Shown: positions 44,147-53,551 of the stretch, in pieces | How the letters are laid out: the number at the start of each line of letters is the position of its first letter | Position numbering within the stretch: the stretch's first letter is position 1 | Source of the DNA: Caballeronia sordidicola | Lineage (GTDB): Bacteria > Pseudomonadota > Gammaproteobacteria > Burkholderiales > Burkholderiaceae | Direction of reading: 5' to 3' | DNA length: 64,000 nucleotides | NCBI RefSeq assembly: GCF_001544455.2 | Contig: NZ_FCOC02000014.1 | Coordinates: forward strand, 122,762-186,761 | Translations under genes and position numbers: made by a program | Notes under the pieces: model-generated | The model's input: the letters and a program-made list of their open reading frames with translations, nothing else | Told to the model about the DNA's origin: nothing | Databases searched by the model: none

Positions 44147-47100
44147 ACATCTCGGCGTTATTCATCCGGCGCCCGGTCGCGACCACGCTTCTGGCAATCG
44201 CGATCCTGATCTCGGGCGCGCTCGCCTATTTCCGGCTGCCGGTCGCGCCGCTGCCGAACATCGCCTTCCCGGTGATCGTGGTGCAGGCCAACATGGCGGG
44301 CGCGAGCCCGAACATCATGGCCTCCACGGTGGCCGAACCGCTCGAACGGCGGCTCGGCACGATTGCGGGCGTGGAGGAACTGACATCGATCAGCTACGTG
44401 GGTTCTTCGATGATCGTGGTCGAGTTCGCCTTGAACCGCGATATCAACGGCGCCGCGCGCGACGTGGAAGCGGCCATCCAGGCCGCGCGCGCCGACTTGC
44501 CGACCACGCTGCGCGCCAATCCGACGTATCGCCAGTACAACCCGGCGGACTCGCCGATCATGGTGCTCGCGCTGACCTCCGACACACTCACCAAAGCGCA
44601 ACTCTACGACTCCGCCGATTCGGTGATCCAGCAGCAGCTCTCGCAGGTGAATGGCGTGGGCCAGATCACGCTGGGCGGCGGCGCGTTGCCTTCGGTGCGC
44701 GTCGAGTTGCAGCCGGGCAAGCTGAGCAGCTATGGAATCGGCCTGGAAGACGTGCGCGCGGCAATCTCGGCGGCCAACGCGGACAGCGCCAAGGGTCATA
44801 TCGATCAGGGCGACCAGCGCTACGTGGTCGTGTCCAACGACCAGATCACCAAGGCGGCGCCTTACCGGCAACTCGTGGTCGCATACCGAAATGGCGCGCC
44901 GGTGCTGCTAAGCGATGTCGCCCAGGTGCGCGACTCCAACGAGAACATCCGCAACGCCGGGCTCTTCAACGCAAAGTCGGCGATCCTGGTCATTGTCTAC
45001 CCAATGCCCGGCAGCAATGTCGTCAACACGGTCAGGCAGATCCGGAACGTGCTGCCTTCCATCGAAGCAACGCTGCCGAGCAGCGTTCACGTCAACGTCG
45101 CGATCGACCGCTCGGAGTCGGTACGGGCGTCGGTGGGCGACACCGAGCGCACGTTGTTCATTGCCGTGCTGCTGGTGGTGGGGGTAGTGTTCATCTTCCT
45201 GCAGTCGCCGCGCGCCACGCTCGTGCCGGCGGTCGCGTTGCCGCTGTCGATCGTGGGCACTTTCGGACCGATGTACCTGCTTGGCTACAGCATCGACAAC
45301 CTCTCGCTGATGGCGCTGACCATTGGCACGGGTTTCGTGGTGGACGACGCCGTGGTGGTGCTGGAGAACATCGTGCGTCATCTCGAACTCGGGCTCGGTC
45401 CAAAAGAGGCCGCGTTGAAAGGCAGCGCCGAAGTAGGCTTCACGGTGATTTCCATGAGCCTGTCCCTGATCGCAGTGTTCCTGCCAATCCTGCTGATGCC
45501 GGGCATCGTGGGCTTGCTGTTCCATGAGTTCGCGGTCGTGCTTTCGATTGCGATCCTGATCTCGCTCGTGATCTCGCTCACGGTCACGCCGGCCATGTGC
45601 GCCTATGTGCTGAGCCGCGAGAACGCCGGACACGCGCAGGCACGCTGGGCGCGCTGGGTCGAAACGCAGTTCGAGCGTTTCAAGAATGCCTACGCGCGTT
45701 CGCTCGCAGCCGTGCTCGATCACTCGCTGCTGGTGATCCTGTTGCTGATCGGCTTGCTGATCGCGAACGTGTTCCTGTTCAAGCTCGTGCCCGCCACGTT
45801 CTTTCCTGAGCAGGACACGGGCATATTGATCGGGCAGATCATCGCGGACCAGAGCATCTCCTTCCCGGCGATGCAAAAGAAACTCGCCCAGTTGCAGCAG
45901 ATCGTGCAGAAGGATCCGGCGGTTGCATCGGTCGCCGGATTCACGGGCGGCCGCGCGCTCAACACGGCGAACGTGTTCATTGAACTCAAGCCGCTCGCGC
46001 AACGCCATGTCACCGCAACCGAAGTGGTCAACCGCCTGCGGCCAAAGCTCAATCAGGTGTCGGGCGCGCGGCTCTTCGTGCAGGCGCAGCAGGATCTGCG
46101 AATCGGCGGCCGGCAGTCCGCCGCCGAATACCAGTACACACTGACAAGCGATGACTCCGCCGCGCTGTTCGCCTGGACGCCCAAGCTGGTGACCGCGCTC
46201 AACAAGGATCGCAGCGCCCTGCTCGACGTCAACTCGGACCTCCAGCAAAACGGCTTGCAGACCTACGTCAACTTCAACCGCGCGACGGCGGCACGGTACG
46301 GTTTTGCACCCAATCAAATCGATAACGTGCTGTACGACGCGTTCGGCCAGCGCACGGTATCGACCATTTACAATGCGCTCAATCAGTACTTCGTGGTGAT
46401 GGAAGTGGCGCCGGAGTACTGGCAATATCCGCAAACGCTCAAGCAGATTTTCCTGAGCACGGCCGCGGGCAATCCTACCGGCACGCAGCAAACGCAAATG
46501 CCGGGCGCGACGGTCAAGGGCGTGACAGGCGCGAGTGCGGTCAGCGCTGCGTCGAGTGCGTCTAGCACGAACTCGCTCAACTCCAATGCGCAAGCCAACG
46601 CGACCACCAACAGCATTTCCAACAGCAAGGGCGGCAGTTCGAGCGGCAGTGCAGACAGTACATCGGCCGAGACCATGGTGCCGTTGCCCGCGCTCGCCAG
46701 CTACGTGAGCAACCATACGTCGACGCAGGTCAACCATCAGAGCGGGCTGGTCGCCGCGACCATTTCGTTCAACCTGCCGCCTGGCGGATCGTTGAGCAAC
46801 GCCCAGGAAGCGCTTCAGAACGCGGCTCGCGAGATCGGTATGCCGGCGAGCATCCATGGGGCATTCGCGGGCGCGGCGCAAGCCTACGCCCAGTCGATGG
46901 GCACGGTCCCGCTCCTGATCCTCGCCGCGCTCGGCGTGGTGTACATCGTGCTCGGCATACTTTATGAGAGCTCGATTCACCCGCTCACGATCCTGTCGAC
47001 ACTGCCATCGGCCGGGATTGGCGCGACGCTCGCGTTGCTGATTTCCGGCACGCCGTTTTCCGTGATCGCGCTGATCGGCATCATCCTGCTGATCGGCATT

Positions 47101-47469
47101 GTCAAGAAGAACGGGATCATGATGGTCGATGTGGCAATCCAGATGCAGCGCAATGAAGGCATGGCGGCTCGCGACGCGATTCATGCAGCGGCGGTCGTGC
47201 GTCTGCGGCCGATCATGATGACGACCTTCGCGGCTGTCCTTGGCGCGGTGCCGCTTGCCATCGGCATTGGCCAGGGCGCGTCGCTGCGCCAGCCGCTCGG
47301 CATTACCGTGATGGGCGGACTGATCGTGAGCCAGCTTTTCACGCTTTACACCACGCCGGTGATCTACCTGTACCTGGACCGGTTGCGTTTCAAGCTCGTC
47401 AGATGGTCTTCGGGACTGCCGTGGAACCGGCAAGCCGACACGCTCGGGCAAACGGATACGAAGGCATGA
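44143..47469 (+). CDS. mdtC: RND multidrug efflux pump, MdtC-like, with a Ser/Asn-rich insertion
   Basis: The 1108-residue RND pump is about 70 residues longer than its relatives. It starts with GTG (MNISALFIRRPVATTLLAIA) and has the helix-4 acidic pair in TGFVVDDAVVVLENIVRHLE. The extra length is a low-complexity segment at about residues 780-850 (nt ~46480-46680), rich in Ser, Asn, Ala and Thr, placed in the second periplasmic loop between KQIFLST and MVPLPALASYVSNH. Such a loop should be solvent-exposed. The stop overlaps the ATG of the outer-membrane factor by 4 bp. Confidence 0.94.
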   Translation: MNISALFIRRPVATTLLAIAILISGALAYFRLPVAPLPNIAFPVIVVQANMAGASPNIMASTVAEPLERRLGTIAGVEELTSISYVGSSMIVVEFALNRDINGAARDVEAAIQAARADLPTTLRANPTYRQYNPADSPIMVLALTSDTLTKAQLYDSADSVIQQQLSQVNGVGQITLGGGALPSVRVELQPGKLSSYGIGLEDVRAAISAANADSAKGHIDQGDQRYVVVSNDQITKAAPYRQLVVAYRNGAPVLLSDVAQVRDSNENIRNAGLFNAKSAILVIVYPMPGSNVVNTVRQIRNVLPSIEATLPSSVHVNVAIDRSESVRASVGDTERTLFIAVLLVVGVVFIFLQSPRATLVPAVALPLSIVGTFGPMYLLGYSIDNLSLMALTIGTGFVVDDAVVVLENIVRHLELGLGPKEAALKGSAEVGFTVISMSLSLIAVFLPILLMPGIVGLLFHEFAVVLSIAILISLVISLTVTPAMCAYVLSRENAGHAQARWARWVETQFERFKNAYARSLAAVLDHSLLVILLLIGLLIANVFLFKLVPATFFPEQDTGILIGQIIADQSISFPAMQKKLAQLQQIVQKDPAVASVAGFTGGRALNTANVFIELKPLAQRHVTATEVVNRLRPKLNQVSGARLFVQAQQDLRIGGRQSAAEYQYTLTSDDSAALFAWTPKLVTALNKDRSALLDVNSDLQQNGLQTYVNFNRATAARYGFAPNQIDNVLYDAFGQRTVSTIYNALNQYFVVMEVAPEYWQYPQTLKQIFLSTAAGNPTGTQQTQMPGATVKGVTGASAVSAASSASSTNSLNSNAQANATTNSISNSKGGSSSGSADSTSAETMVPLPALASYVSNHTSTQVNHQSGLVAATISFNLPPGGSLSNAQEALQNAAREIGMPASIHGAFAGAAQAYAQSMGTVPLLILAALGVVYIVLGILYESSIHPLTILSTLPSAGIGATLALLISGTPFSVIALIGIILLIGIVKKNGIMMVDVAIQMQRNEGMAARDAIHAAAVVRLRPIMMTTFAAVLGAVPLAIGIGQGASLRQPLGITVMGGLIVSQLFTLYTTPVIYLYLDRLRFKLVRWSSGLPWNRQADTLGQTDTKA

Positions 47470-48932
47470 AGATGAAGATTTCCCGCACACCCCTCGCCGC
47501 CACGGCGGCCCTGCTGCTCGGCGGCTGCATGGTCGGTCCGGACTATCACCGGCCGCCCGTCAGCGTGCCGGCGACGTTCAGCGAACTGCCCGGATGGACG
47601 CAGGCGCACCCGGATGCCGACGGGCCCAAGGGCGCCTGGTGGACCGGCTTCAACGATCCGCTGCTCAACGAACTCGAACCGCTGGTGGAAGTCTCCAACC
47701 AGACCGTGCGCCAGGACTATGCCAACTATCAGGAAGCGCTCGCCGAGGTGAAGGTGGCGCGCTCGGGCCTGTTTCCGACCATCGGCGTAACGGGTTCAGC
47801 TACACGGCAGCGTAGTGCAACGGGAACATCGAATGCGAGCTTGAGCCGTGGCCTTGGCAACATCCAGACGGTGAACAACTCGGGCTCGCTGGAAGGCAAT
47901 GTCAGTTGGGCGCCCGACCTGTGGGGTTCGGTGCGCCGCACGATCGAGCAGAATGCAGCCACCGCGCAGGCGAGTGAAGCGACGCTCGCGAATGCTACGC
48001 TCTCCGAACAGATTGCGCTCGCGACCGCCGTGATCGAATTACGAACGAGCGACGCAAATATCGACCTGTTGCAGCAAACCGTGAAGGCGTACCAGCACTA
48101 TCTACAAGTGGTCTCCGATCAGGACCAGTTTGGCATTGTCCCGCCTTCCGATGTATTGACCGCGCGCAGCCAGCTTGAAAACGCGCAATCGAGCCTGATC
48201 GCGCTCGGCGTTTCCCGCGCCCAAGACGCGCATGCAATTGCAGTACTGGTCGGCAAGAACCCGGAAGACCTCGATATTCCGCACAGCACCGCTATGCCAA
48301 GCCTGCCGGCAATTCCGGTCGGCGTTCCGTCTACACTGCTGCAGCGCAGGCCCGACATTGCGACTGCCGAGCGCCAGATGGCGTCGCAGAATGCAGCAAT
48401 CGGCGTGGCGGTGGCGGCGTACTACCCGACGGTATCGCTCTCGGCGCTGGACGGCTTCACCCAGTCGCCGCTGGGCGGCTTGCTTCATGTAGCGAACTAC
48501 GTGTGGTCGCTTGGCGGCAGCGCGACCGAAACGCTATTCGATGGCGGCGAGCGCAGCGGCGAAGTCGCGGCGGCCAAGGCTGCCTATCAGGCGGCCTTGG
48601 CCAACTATCGCGGCACGGTGCTGACCGCGTTCGAGGATGTGGAGAACGACCTGTCCGGTTTGCGCATCCTGGCCGAGCAGTCCGACACACTCGACGGCGC
48701 TGTGCGCGACGCCACGCGCGCCGCCGAAATCGCGCTTAACGAATATCAGGCGGGGACCGTGGATTACACCACCGTCGCCACCGCGCTGGCAACGCAGTTG
48801 AACAGTCAGCAAACGGCATTGAACGTGCAGGAGTCGCGTCTGCTCGACGCGGCGTCGCTCATTGGCGATCTGGGTGGCGGCTGGTCCGACAGTCTCCTTC
48901 ACGATGCGCGCAACGCAGAGGTCCCGAAGTAA
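47466..48932 (+). CDS. Outer-membrane efflux factor, NodT/TolC-like lipoprotein
   Basis: The ~488-residue outer-membrane channel has a lipoprotein signal (TAALLLGGCMVGPDYHRPP, Cys acylated) followed by two OEP repeats that form the TolC-like helical barrel (LAEVKVARSGLFPTIGVTGS; LQRRPDIATAERQMASQNA). It starts at the ATG overlapping the pump stop (ATGA), giving the order adaptor, pump, pump, channel in one operon. ATG 47472 is an alternative. It completes a tripartite efflux system. Confidence 0.93.
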   Translation: MKMKISRTPLAATAALLLGGCMVGPDYHRPPVSVPATFSELPGWTQAHPDADGPKGAWWTGFNDPLLNELEPLVEVSNQTVRQDYANYQEALAEVKVARSGLFPTIGVTGSATRQRSATGTSNASLSRGLGNIQTVNNSGSLEGNVSWAPDLWGSVRRTIEQNAATAQASEATLANATLSEQIALATAVIELRTSDANIDLLQQTVKAYQHYLQVVSDQDQFGIVPPSDVLTARSQLENAQSSLIALGVSRAQDAHAIAVLVGKNPEDLDIPHSTAMPSLPAIPVGVPSTLLQRRPDIATAERQMASQNAAIGVAVAAYYPTVSLSALDGFTQSPLGGLLHVANYVWSLGGSATETLFDGGERSGEVAAAKAAYQAALANYRGTVLTAFEDVENDLSGLRILAEQSDTLDGAVRDATRAAEIALNEYQAGTVDYTTVATALATQLNSQQTALNVQESRLLDAASLIGDLGGGWSDSLLHDARNAEVPK

Positions 48933-49071
48933 ATCAGGAGCGGAAATCCGCAGACAAATTCCGCACCCATTGGCTAGGCGCTGGCATACGCGAGTACCAT
49001 ATATGTTTATCTACGCCGTCACGAGCCTTGCTGCACCGAGCAAATGCGGTCCTTAATTCAGGCTCTTAGCC

Positions 49072-49362
49072 ATGCCAGAAAATCCACAAAAGTCCGACGC
49101 CAACACACCGGCGAATCCGGGGCCGGGCGGCACGCCGTCGGGAAAACCTGAACGCTGGCAGCCGTCCCAGGCAATGCGCCATATCCTGATGGTGATCGTG
49201 GGCTTTATCGCTCTCGTTATCGTGTCGAGCGTCGTGCTTTATCACACCGTCATGTACGGCGACGCGATTGAAAACTTCGGCATTGTCATGATGCTGACCG
49301 TGCCGGTCATCGCCGCCGTGGCGTTTCGCGTGGCGCTGGATTCCTGGCTGGACCGGGAATGA
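49072..49362 (+). CDS. Small two-helix membrane protein of unknown function
   Basis: I do not recognise this 96-residue protein. A polar Pro/Gly-rich N-terminus of ~35 residues is followed by two hydrophobic helices (ILMVIVGFIALVIVSSVVLY and FGIVMMLTVPVIAAVAFRVA) and a short acidic end. It lies 140 bp after the efflux operon and may be transcribed separately. Codon use and base composition match its neighbours, and the frame has no strong rival on the other strand, so it is likely real. Confidence 0.65.
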   Translation: MPENPQKSDANTPANPGPGGTPSGKPERWQPSQAMRHILMVIVGFIALVIVSSVVLYHTVMYGDAIENFGIVMMLTVPVIAAVAFRVALDSWLDRE

Positions 49363-49589
49363 ACGGCTGCGCCCCGGCACTTGTTTTTCATGTGAATGCT
49401 TCGAGCAATGCTCACCGCGCCCAGGCGTCGCGCAGGACGCGGTTCGCCCCGGCGAAACCGCTCTAATGAAAATTCACGATATAGGAATAGCGAATCGATA
49501 TTGGCGTCCGCCGTTTCGATCCACCAATAATCCGGTTTGAAATCCGGACATGGGTGCATCGAAGTTTTCCCTTTTTCATCAGGACGGCA

Positions 49590-51005
49590 ATGAGCAATAC
49601 TCAAACAACAAGCTCTCCTTACAAAGCTGAAAGCAATCCTCAACAATCCGTGAGCGGACCATTGCGGACCGAAGACTGGTGGGCGGTGTGGATCGGTCTC
49701 GGGATCATCGTCGTGGCCTACTTGCTGTTCGCCTCGGGCACGAGCATCAAGTGGCTGGCCGTCGCGCCGGCCAAATGGGCCAGCATTGGACAGGCTTCCT
49801 CCGACCTCGTGCAGCATCTGCCGAACTACATCGCGCTGTTCGTGCTCTTCGCCATCCTGTTCGGCATCGCGGCCGCGGCGCTGGGTCAACGCGCCACGCA
49901 GTTCCTGCCCGGCTTTCTCGCCGTCTTCGTGCTCTCGACACTGATCTTCGTGGCCGGCGCGTGGGTGAATTCATCGACCTACAACCTTGAGCCGCCCTTG
50001 ATCGCGCTGGCGCTGGGCCTGGTCGTGTCGAACCTGGTGACACTGCCCGCGTGGCTCGTGCCAGCCTTGCGGGTCGAGTTCTATATCAAGGTCGGTATTG
50101 TCCTGCTCGGCGCCACGCTGCCTTTCACCTTGCTCGTGTGGGCGGGACCGGTCGCAATCGGACAGGCGACCATCGTCTCGCTGATCACGTTCTTCGTGAT
50201 CTTCCTGGCCGCTCGCGCGCTCGGACTCGACAAACGATTTGCCGCCGTGCTCGGCGTCGGCGGCGCGGTATGCGGCGTATCTGCGGCCATTGCCATTGCC
50301 GGTGCTGTTCGGGCGAAACGTGAACAGGCGTCGGTGGCGATTACGCTTGTGGTGGTCTGGGCCATCGTCATGGTGTTCGCGCTGCCCTTCGCTTCGCGCT
50401 CGTTCGGCCTGCCAACGGGCGTGGCGGGCGCGTGGATCGGCACATCCGAATTCGCCGATGCCGCCGGTATCGCCGCCGCGCAAGCCTACGGCGATCTCGC
50501 CAGGCACGCTGGAAACGCCATTGCAGGTGCCCCGGAAGCATCGCTGCAGGCGTTCACCCTGATGAAGGTGGTCGGGCGCGACATCTGGATCGGTATCTGG
50601 GCTTTTGTACTTGCGATAGTCGCGACGACACGCTGGGACCGCGGCGAAGCCGGCGCCGTGAAAACCGAAACGACCGCGAAGGAAATCTGGACGCGTTTCC
50701 CGAAGTTCGTGATTGGCTTTCTCATTGCGTCCGCGCTCGTCACGTGGATCGGCAGCCATTATTCCCTCGCGCAATACAGGAGCGTCGTGACGCCCGCTTT
50801 CGTTGCGCCCATCACGGCGCTGCGAACCTGGGCGTTCACATTCTGCTTCCTGAGCATTGGATTGACCACACGGCTTGGCCGTCTTTCGGCGACCGGCGCG
50901 AAACCCTTTTTGGCGTTCACGGCGGGCGTGGTGGTGAATGTGGTGATCGGTTACTTGCTCTCCGTGCATGTGTTCTCCGCTTACTGGAGCTCGCTCGGTC
51001 AATGA
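49590..51005 (+). CDS. YeiH-family putative sulfate/anion exporter
   Basis: The ~471-residue inner-membrane protein has about 12 hydrophobic helices of the UPF0324/YeiH (PSE) family: LALGLVVSNLVTLPAWLVPA, EFYIKVGIVLLGATLPFT, GVGGAVCGVSAAIAIAGAV and a final GLTTRLGRLSATGAKP block. AGGACGG precedes ATG 49590. Family members are proposed to export sulfate or related anions, and that function is weakly established. It lies near sulfonate-related genes, which would suit release of sulfite or sulfate (inference). Confidence 0.9.
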   Translation: MSNTQTTSSPYKAESNPQQSVSGPLRTEDWWAVWIGLGIIVVAYLLFASGTSIKWLAVAPAKWASIGQASSDLVQHLPNYIALFVLFAILFGIAAAALGQRATQFLPGFLAVFVLSTLIFVAGAWVNSSTYNLEPPLIALALGLVVSNLVTLPAWLVPALRVEFYIKVGIVLLGATLPFTLLVWAGPVAIGQATIVSLITFFVIFLAARALGLDKRFAAVLGVGGAVCGVSAAIAIAGAVRAKREQASVAITLVVVWAIVMVFALPFASRSFGLPTGVAGAWIGTSEFADAAGIAAAQAYGDLARHAGNAIAGAPEASLQAFTLMKVVGRDIWIGIWAFVLAIVATTRWDRGEAGAVKTETTAKEIWTRFPKFVIGFLIASALVTWIGSHYSLAQYRSVVTPAFVAPITALRTWAFTFCFLSIGLTTRLGRLSATGAKPFLAFTAGVVVNVVIGYLLSVHVFSAYWSSLGQ

Positions 51006-51371
51006 ACGCAATCGCGGCGCAAACACTAGCCGATAACACCGCAACGCGGCTTTGCCGCAACTGCCGGCATCGAGAGCACGATCGCGCCGCGCTCGAAGCC
51101 ATGATCCCTGGACTTGGATCGTTCGGCTCCGCGTTCGGCGCGAGTCTCGGTGAATCGCGGCTTTGCCGGCTGCGCGATCAACTGGTGTCTCCACGCGATT
51201 CCTGCGCGCAATTTAGTGAACAGTAAGCCGCGCCCGGCGCACGGCGAGTCAATGCCTGCAAGCATGCGCGCTCATAACCTTATGGCGTTTCATTCGTTCA
51301 GGTTTGGCTCACGCAGGTATAGCTTTGAAAGTCCTGACTTACGGTCACGATTAGGGTCACGAGGAACGACA
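51006..51371. other. Gene-free interval
   Basis: About 365 bp show no supported gene. A 12-base motif, GCGGCTTTGCCG, appears twice (around 51048 and 51161). The end of the interval carries GAGGAACGACA, the ribosome site of the next gene. Confidence 0.4.
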
Positions 51372-52226
51372 ATGAGCACGACATTCGAAGAACGCCCGCA
51401 GGCGGACGCGGCACACGCGGTCCAGGCCGAGTTGAATTATCTAAGGGCGGGTGAAGGCCGTCCGGTGAGCTACACCTACGAGCCGCCTCCCGGCGTGCCC
51501 TGGACATCGGGCGAACTCGAAGCACGGCGGGTGACAATCCAGGACGCCCGCGGCCTCGCCGCGGCGGGCGAACTGTCTCTCGACAAGAGCGGTTTCCAGC
51601 ACGTCCGGCACGCGAGCGCGCTCACCGACTTCGGCAATGAAGACGCGATCCGCTCGACGTATTACTCCGAATCGGAACAACTGTTGCTCAAGGCCACGGG
51701 CGCGGAAAAAATCGTCGTCTTCGATCACACCATTCGCGACAGCAAAAGCGGCTCACGCAGCACCGCATATTTGCGCGAACCCGTACGGCGCGTTCACAAC
51801 GATCAGACGTTCGTATCGGGACCGCGTCGCGTGCGCGACCATTTGCCTGCGGATGAAGCCGCGCAACGCCTGCAGCGCCGCTTCGCGATCATCAACCTGT
51901 GGCGTCCGCTCGATGTAGTGGAACAATTGCCGCTCGCGCTATGCGACGCGCGCTCGATTGACCCCGCCGATGTGGTGCCTGGCGACCTGGTGTACAGGGA
52001 CAAGGTTGGCGAGACGTTTTCGTTCACCTATAACCCTGCTCATCGCTGGTACTACTTCCCGAGGCTGCGGCCCGACGAAGCGCTGTTGCTGAAGATCTAT
52101 GATTCGCGCGAGGACGGCACCGCGCGCCTGACCGCGCACACCGCTTTCGAGGATCCTGCGACGCAACCTGACGCCGCGCCCCGCCGGAGCATCGAACTTC
52201 GGGCGCTGGTTTTCTGGAAGGATTGA
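51372..52226 (+). CDS. CmcJ/NvfI-family oxidoreductase-like protein
   Basis: The ~284-residue protein resembles the CmcJ/NvfI family (methoxylase small chain of cephamycin C synthesis; fungal endoperoxide dioxygenase). Recognisable blocks are VVFDHTIRDS, RRVHNDQTF, FAIINLWRPLDVVEQLPLAL and TAHTAFEDP, which would supply the His/Asp/His iron ligands of an Fe(II)/2-oxoglutarate-type fold. GAGGA precedes the ATG at 51372; the frame extends upstream to 51114 without support. The substrate is unknown. It is convergent with an SsuA-like gene. Confidence 0.85.
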   Translation: MSTTFEERPQADAAHAVQAELNYLRAGEGRPVSYTYEPPPGVPWTSGELEARRVTIQDARGLAAAGELSLDKSGFQHVRHASALTDFGNEDAIRSTYYSESEQLLLKATGAEKIVVFDHTIRDSKSGSRSTAYLREPVRRVHNDQTFVSGPRRVRDHLPADEAAQRLQRRFAIINLWRPLDVVEQLPLALCDARSIDPADVVPGDLVYRDKVGETFSFTYNPAHRWYYFPRLRPDEALLLKIYDSREDGTARLTAHTAFEDPATQPDAAPRRSIELRALVFWKD

Positions 52227-52233
52227 GAGGCTA

Positions 52234-52278
52234 CGGTTAAAGCGTTGCGCATGGGTATTGCACAACGCTCTTTAACCG
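52234..52278. terminator. Bidirectional terminator-like hairpin
   Basis: CGGTTAAAGCGTTG (52234-52247) pairs with CAACGCTCTTTAACCG (52263-52278) with a single 2-nt bulge. It lies 8 bp after the stop of the CmcJ-like gene and 22 bp before the end of the convergent SsuA-like gene, where one structure can end both transcripts. There is no long T tract on either side. Confidence 0.65.
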
Positions 52279-52299
52279 GCCCGCATTTGCGCAAGCGGC

Positions 52300-53274
52300 T
52301 CAGGCAAGTCCTCGCGGCGCGGCGACCGTTACATCGATCTGCGATGGCAACAGCTTGAGCTTATAAAAAGCATCTGCGATGCGTTGCTGATTCGCGAGGG
52401 CATCGCGCGAAACAGGTTCGGTGCCGTACTTGAGCCGCGTGAGCGCCGTGATGACGATAGGTTGCGGTATTCCCCACAAGCGCGAAAATTCGGCTGCCGC
52501 CTGCTCGCGATTCGTCGATATCCAGTGATCCGTAGCGCCGATCTCTTCCAGCACGGCGCGCAGCACGTCGTCGTTCTTCGCCACGTAATTACGCGACGTG
52601 AAATAGAACGCGCGGTTCTGGACCACGCCCGTGCCATCCGCAATGATTCGCGCCCGGCCTGTTGCCTGGACGACCGCCAGGAACGGGTCCCATATTGCCC
52701 AGGCGTCGACCGCTTTTTGCTCGAATGCCGCTCGGGCATCAGCGGGAGAAAGCCAGACCGGCGTCACGTCGGCGTAGTCAATGTTCGCGTTCTCCAGCAA
52801 TCTCAACAGCAGGAAATGCGTGTTCGACCCCTTGGTCAACGCAATGCGCTTGCCCTTCAACTGAGCGACCGATTTCACCGGCGAATCGTCCGGCACCACA
52901 AGCGCTTCGCTGGCAGGCCGCTGCGCCGTCTGGCCGTAGTAGACGAACGGCGCGCCCGCTGCCTGCGCGAATACAGGGGGCGCTTCGCCTACATCGCCAA
53001 AGTCGATGGAACCCACGTTCAATGCTTCAAGCTGCGGCGGCCCGGATGGAAACTCGGTCCATTGAACGCTCACGCCAAGCGGCGCCAGCCGATGTTCCAG
53101 GGTTCCACGGCCTTTGAGAATGCTTAGCAAACCCTTCTGATAACCAATGCGCAGCGACCTTGCGTTCTGTGCGGAATGACCTTGCGCGTGAGCAAGCGGC
53201 AGCGCGCCCGAGGCTGCAAGCGCAAGACCGCTTGCTACAAAACGACGGCGACTTGAAGAGTGAAAACGATTCAT
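52300..53274 (-). CDS. Aliphatic sulfonate ABC transporter binding protein (SsuA-like)
   Basis: The 324-residue periplasmic protein has a twin-arginine-like signal (SRRRFVASGLALAASGAL; cleavage near Ala-His-Ala). The SsuA/TauA-type core includes LRIGYQKGLLSILKGRGTLE, LEALNVGSIDFGDVGEAPPVF and RIALTKGSNTHFLLLRLLE. It would bind an alkyl sulfonate or related compound. No permease or ATPase of the SsuBC type is next to it, so it must share an importer encoded elsewhere. Its context near the YeiH-like gene and the second DszA/SfnB-like module fits sulfur scavenging. Confidence 0.9.
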   Translation of the reverse strand: MNRFHSSSRRRFVASGLALAASGALPLAHAQGHSAQNARSLRIGYQKGLLSILKGRGTLEHRLAPLGVSVQWTEFPSGPPQLEALNVGSIDFGDVGEAPPVFAQAAGAPFVYYGQTAQRPASEALVVPDDSPVKSVAQLKGKRIALTKGSNTHFLLLRLLENANIDYADVTPVWLSPADARAAFEQKAVDAWAIWDPFLAVVQATGRARIIADGTGVVQNRAFYFTSRNYVAKNDDVLRAVLEEIGATDHWISTNREQAAAEFSRLWGIPQPIVITALTRLKYGTEPVSRDALANQQRIADAFYKLKLLPSQIDVTVAAPRGLA

Positions 53275-53551
53275 GGATCAGTGGCAATGGAAGCGTGACA
53301 AGCGAGCTTGGCGCTGGCGGTTGCCGCGCATCGTAAGCATACGGGCGGCGATTTGCCGAACCAAAGAACAAGAAACGCAATGCTTATTCATGCGCGAACA
53401 TGAACCGTGCTCGCGGCCTTACGCACCTCGCGGCGCGGCCGATCAACATATCGATATCGGATTTGCTTCGTTCTCAAGCGTGGATCAACCGTTTAAGTTC
53501 TTATGCAAACTGCGTCTTGCGCTTTGATCTCTCACACACTTTTAAGCTCCT
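53275..53551. promoter_or_regulatory. Divergent interval between two binding-protein genes
   Basis: The starts of the SsuA-like gene (minus) and the NlpA-like gene (plus) face away from each other across about 277 bp, which must hold both promoters. No clear consensus element was read. Confidence 0.35.

Noticed and set aside
44908..47490. 860-codon open frame antisense to the MdtC-like pump.
   Set aside because: The peptide is Arg/His-rich with no domain, typical of the complement of a GC-rich gene. Similar antisense frames at 42281-43846 and 39821-41479 were rejected for the same reason.
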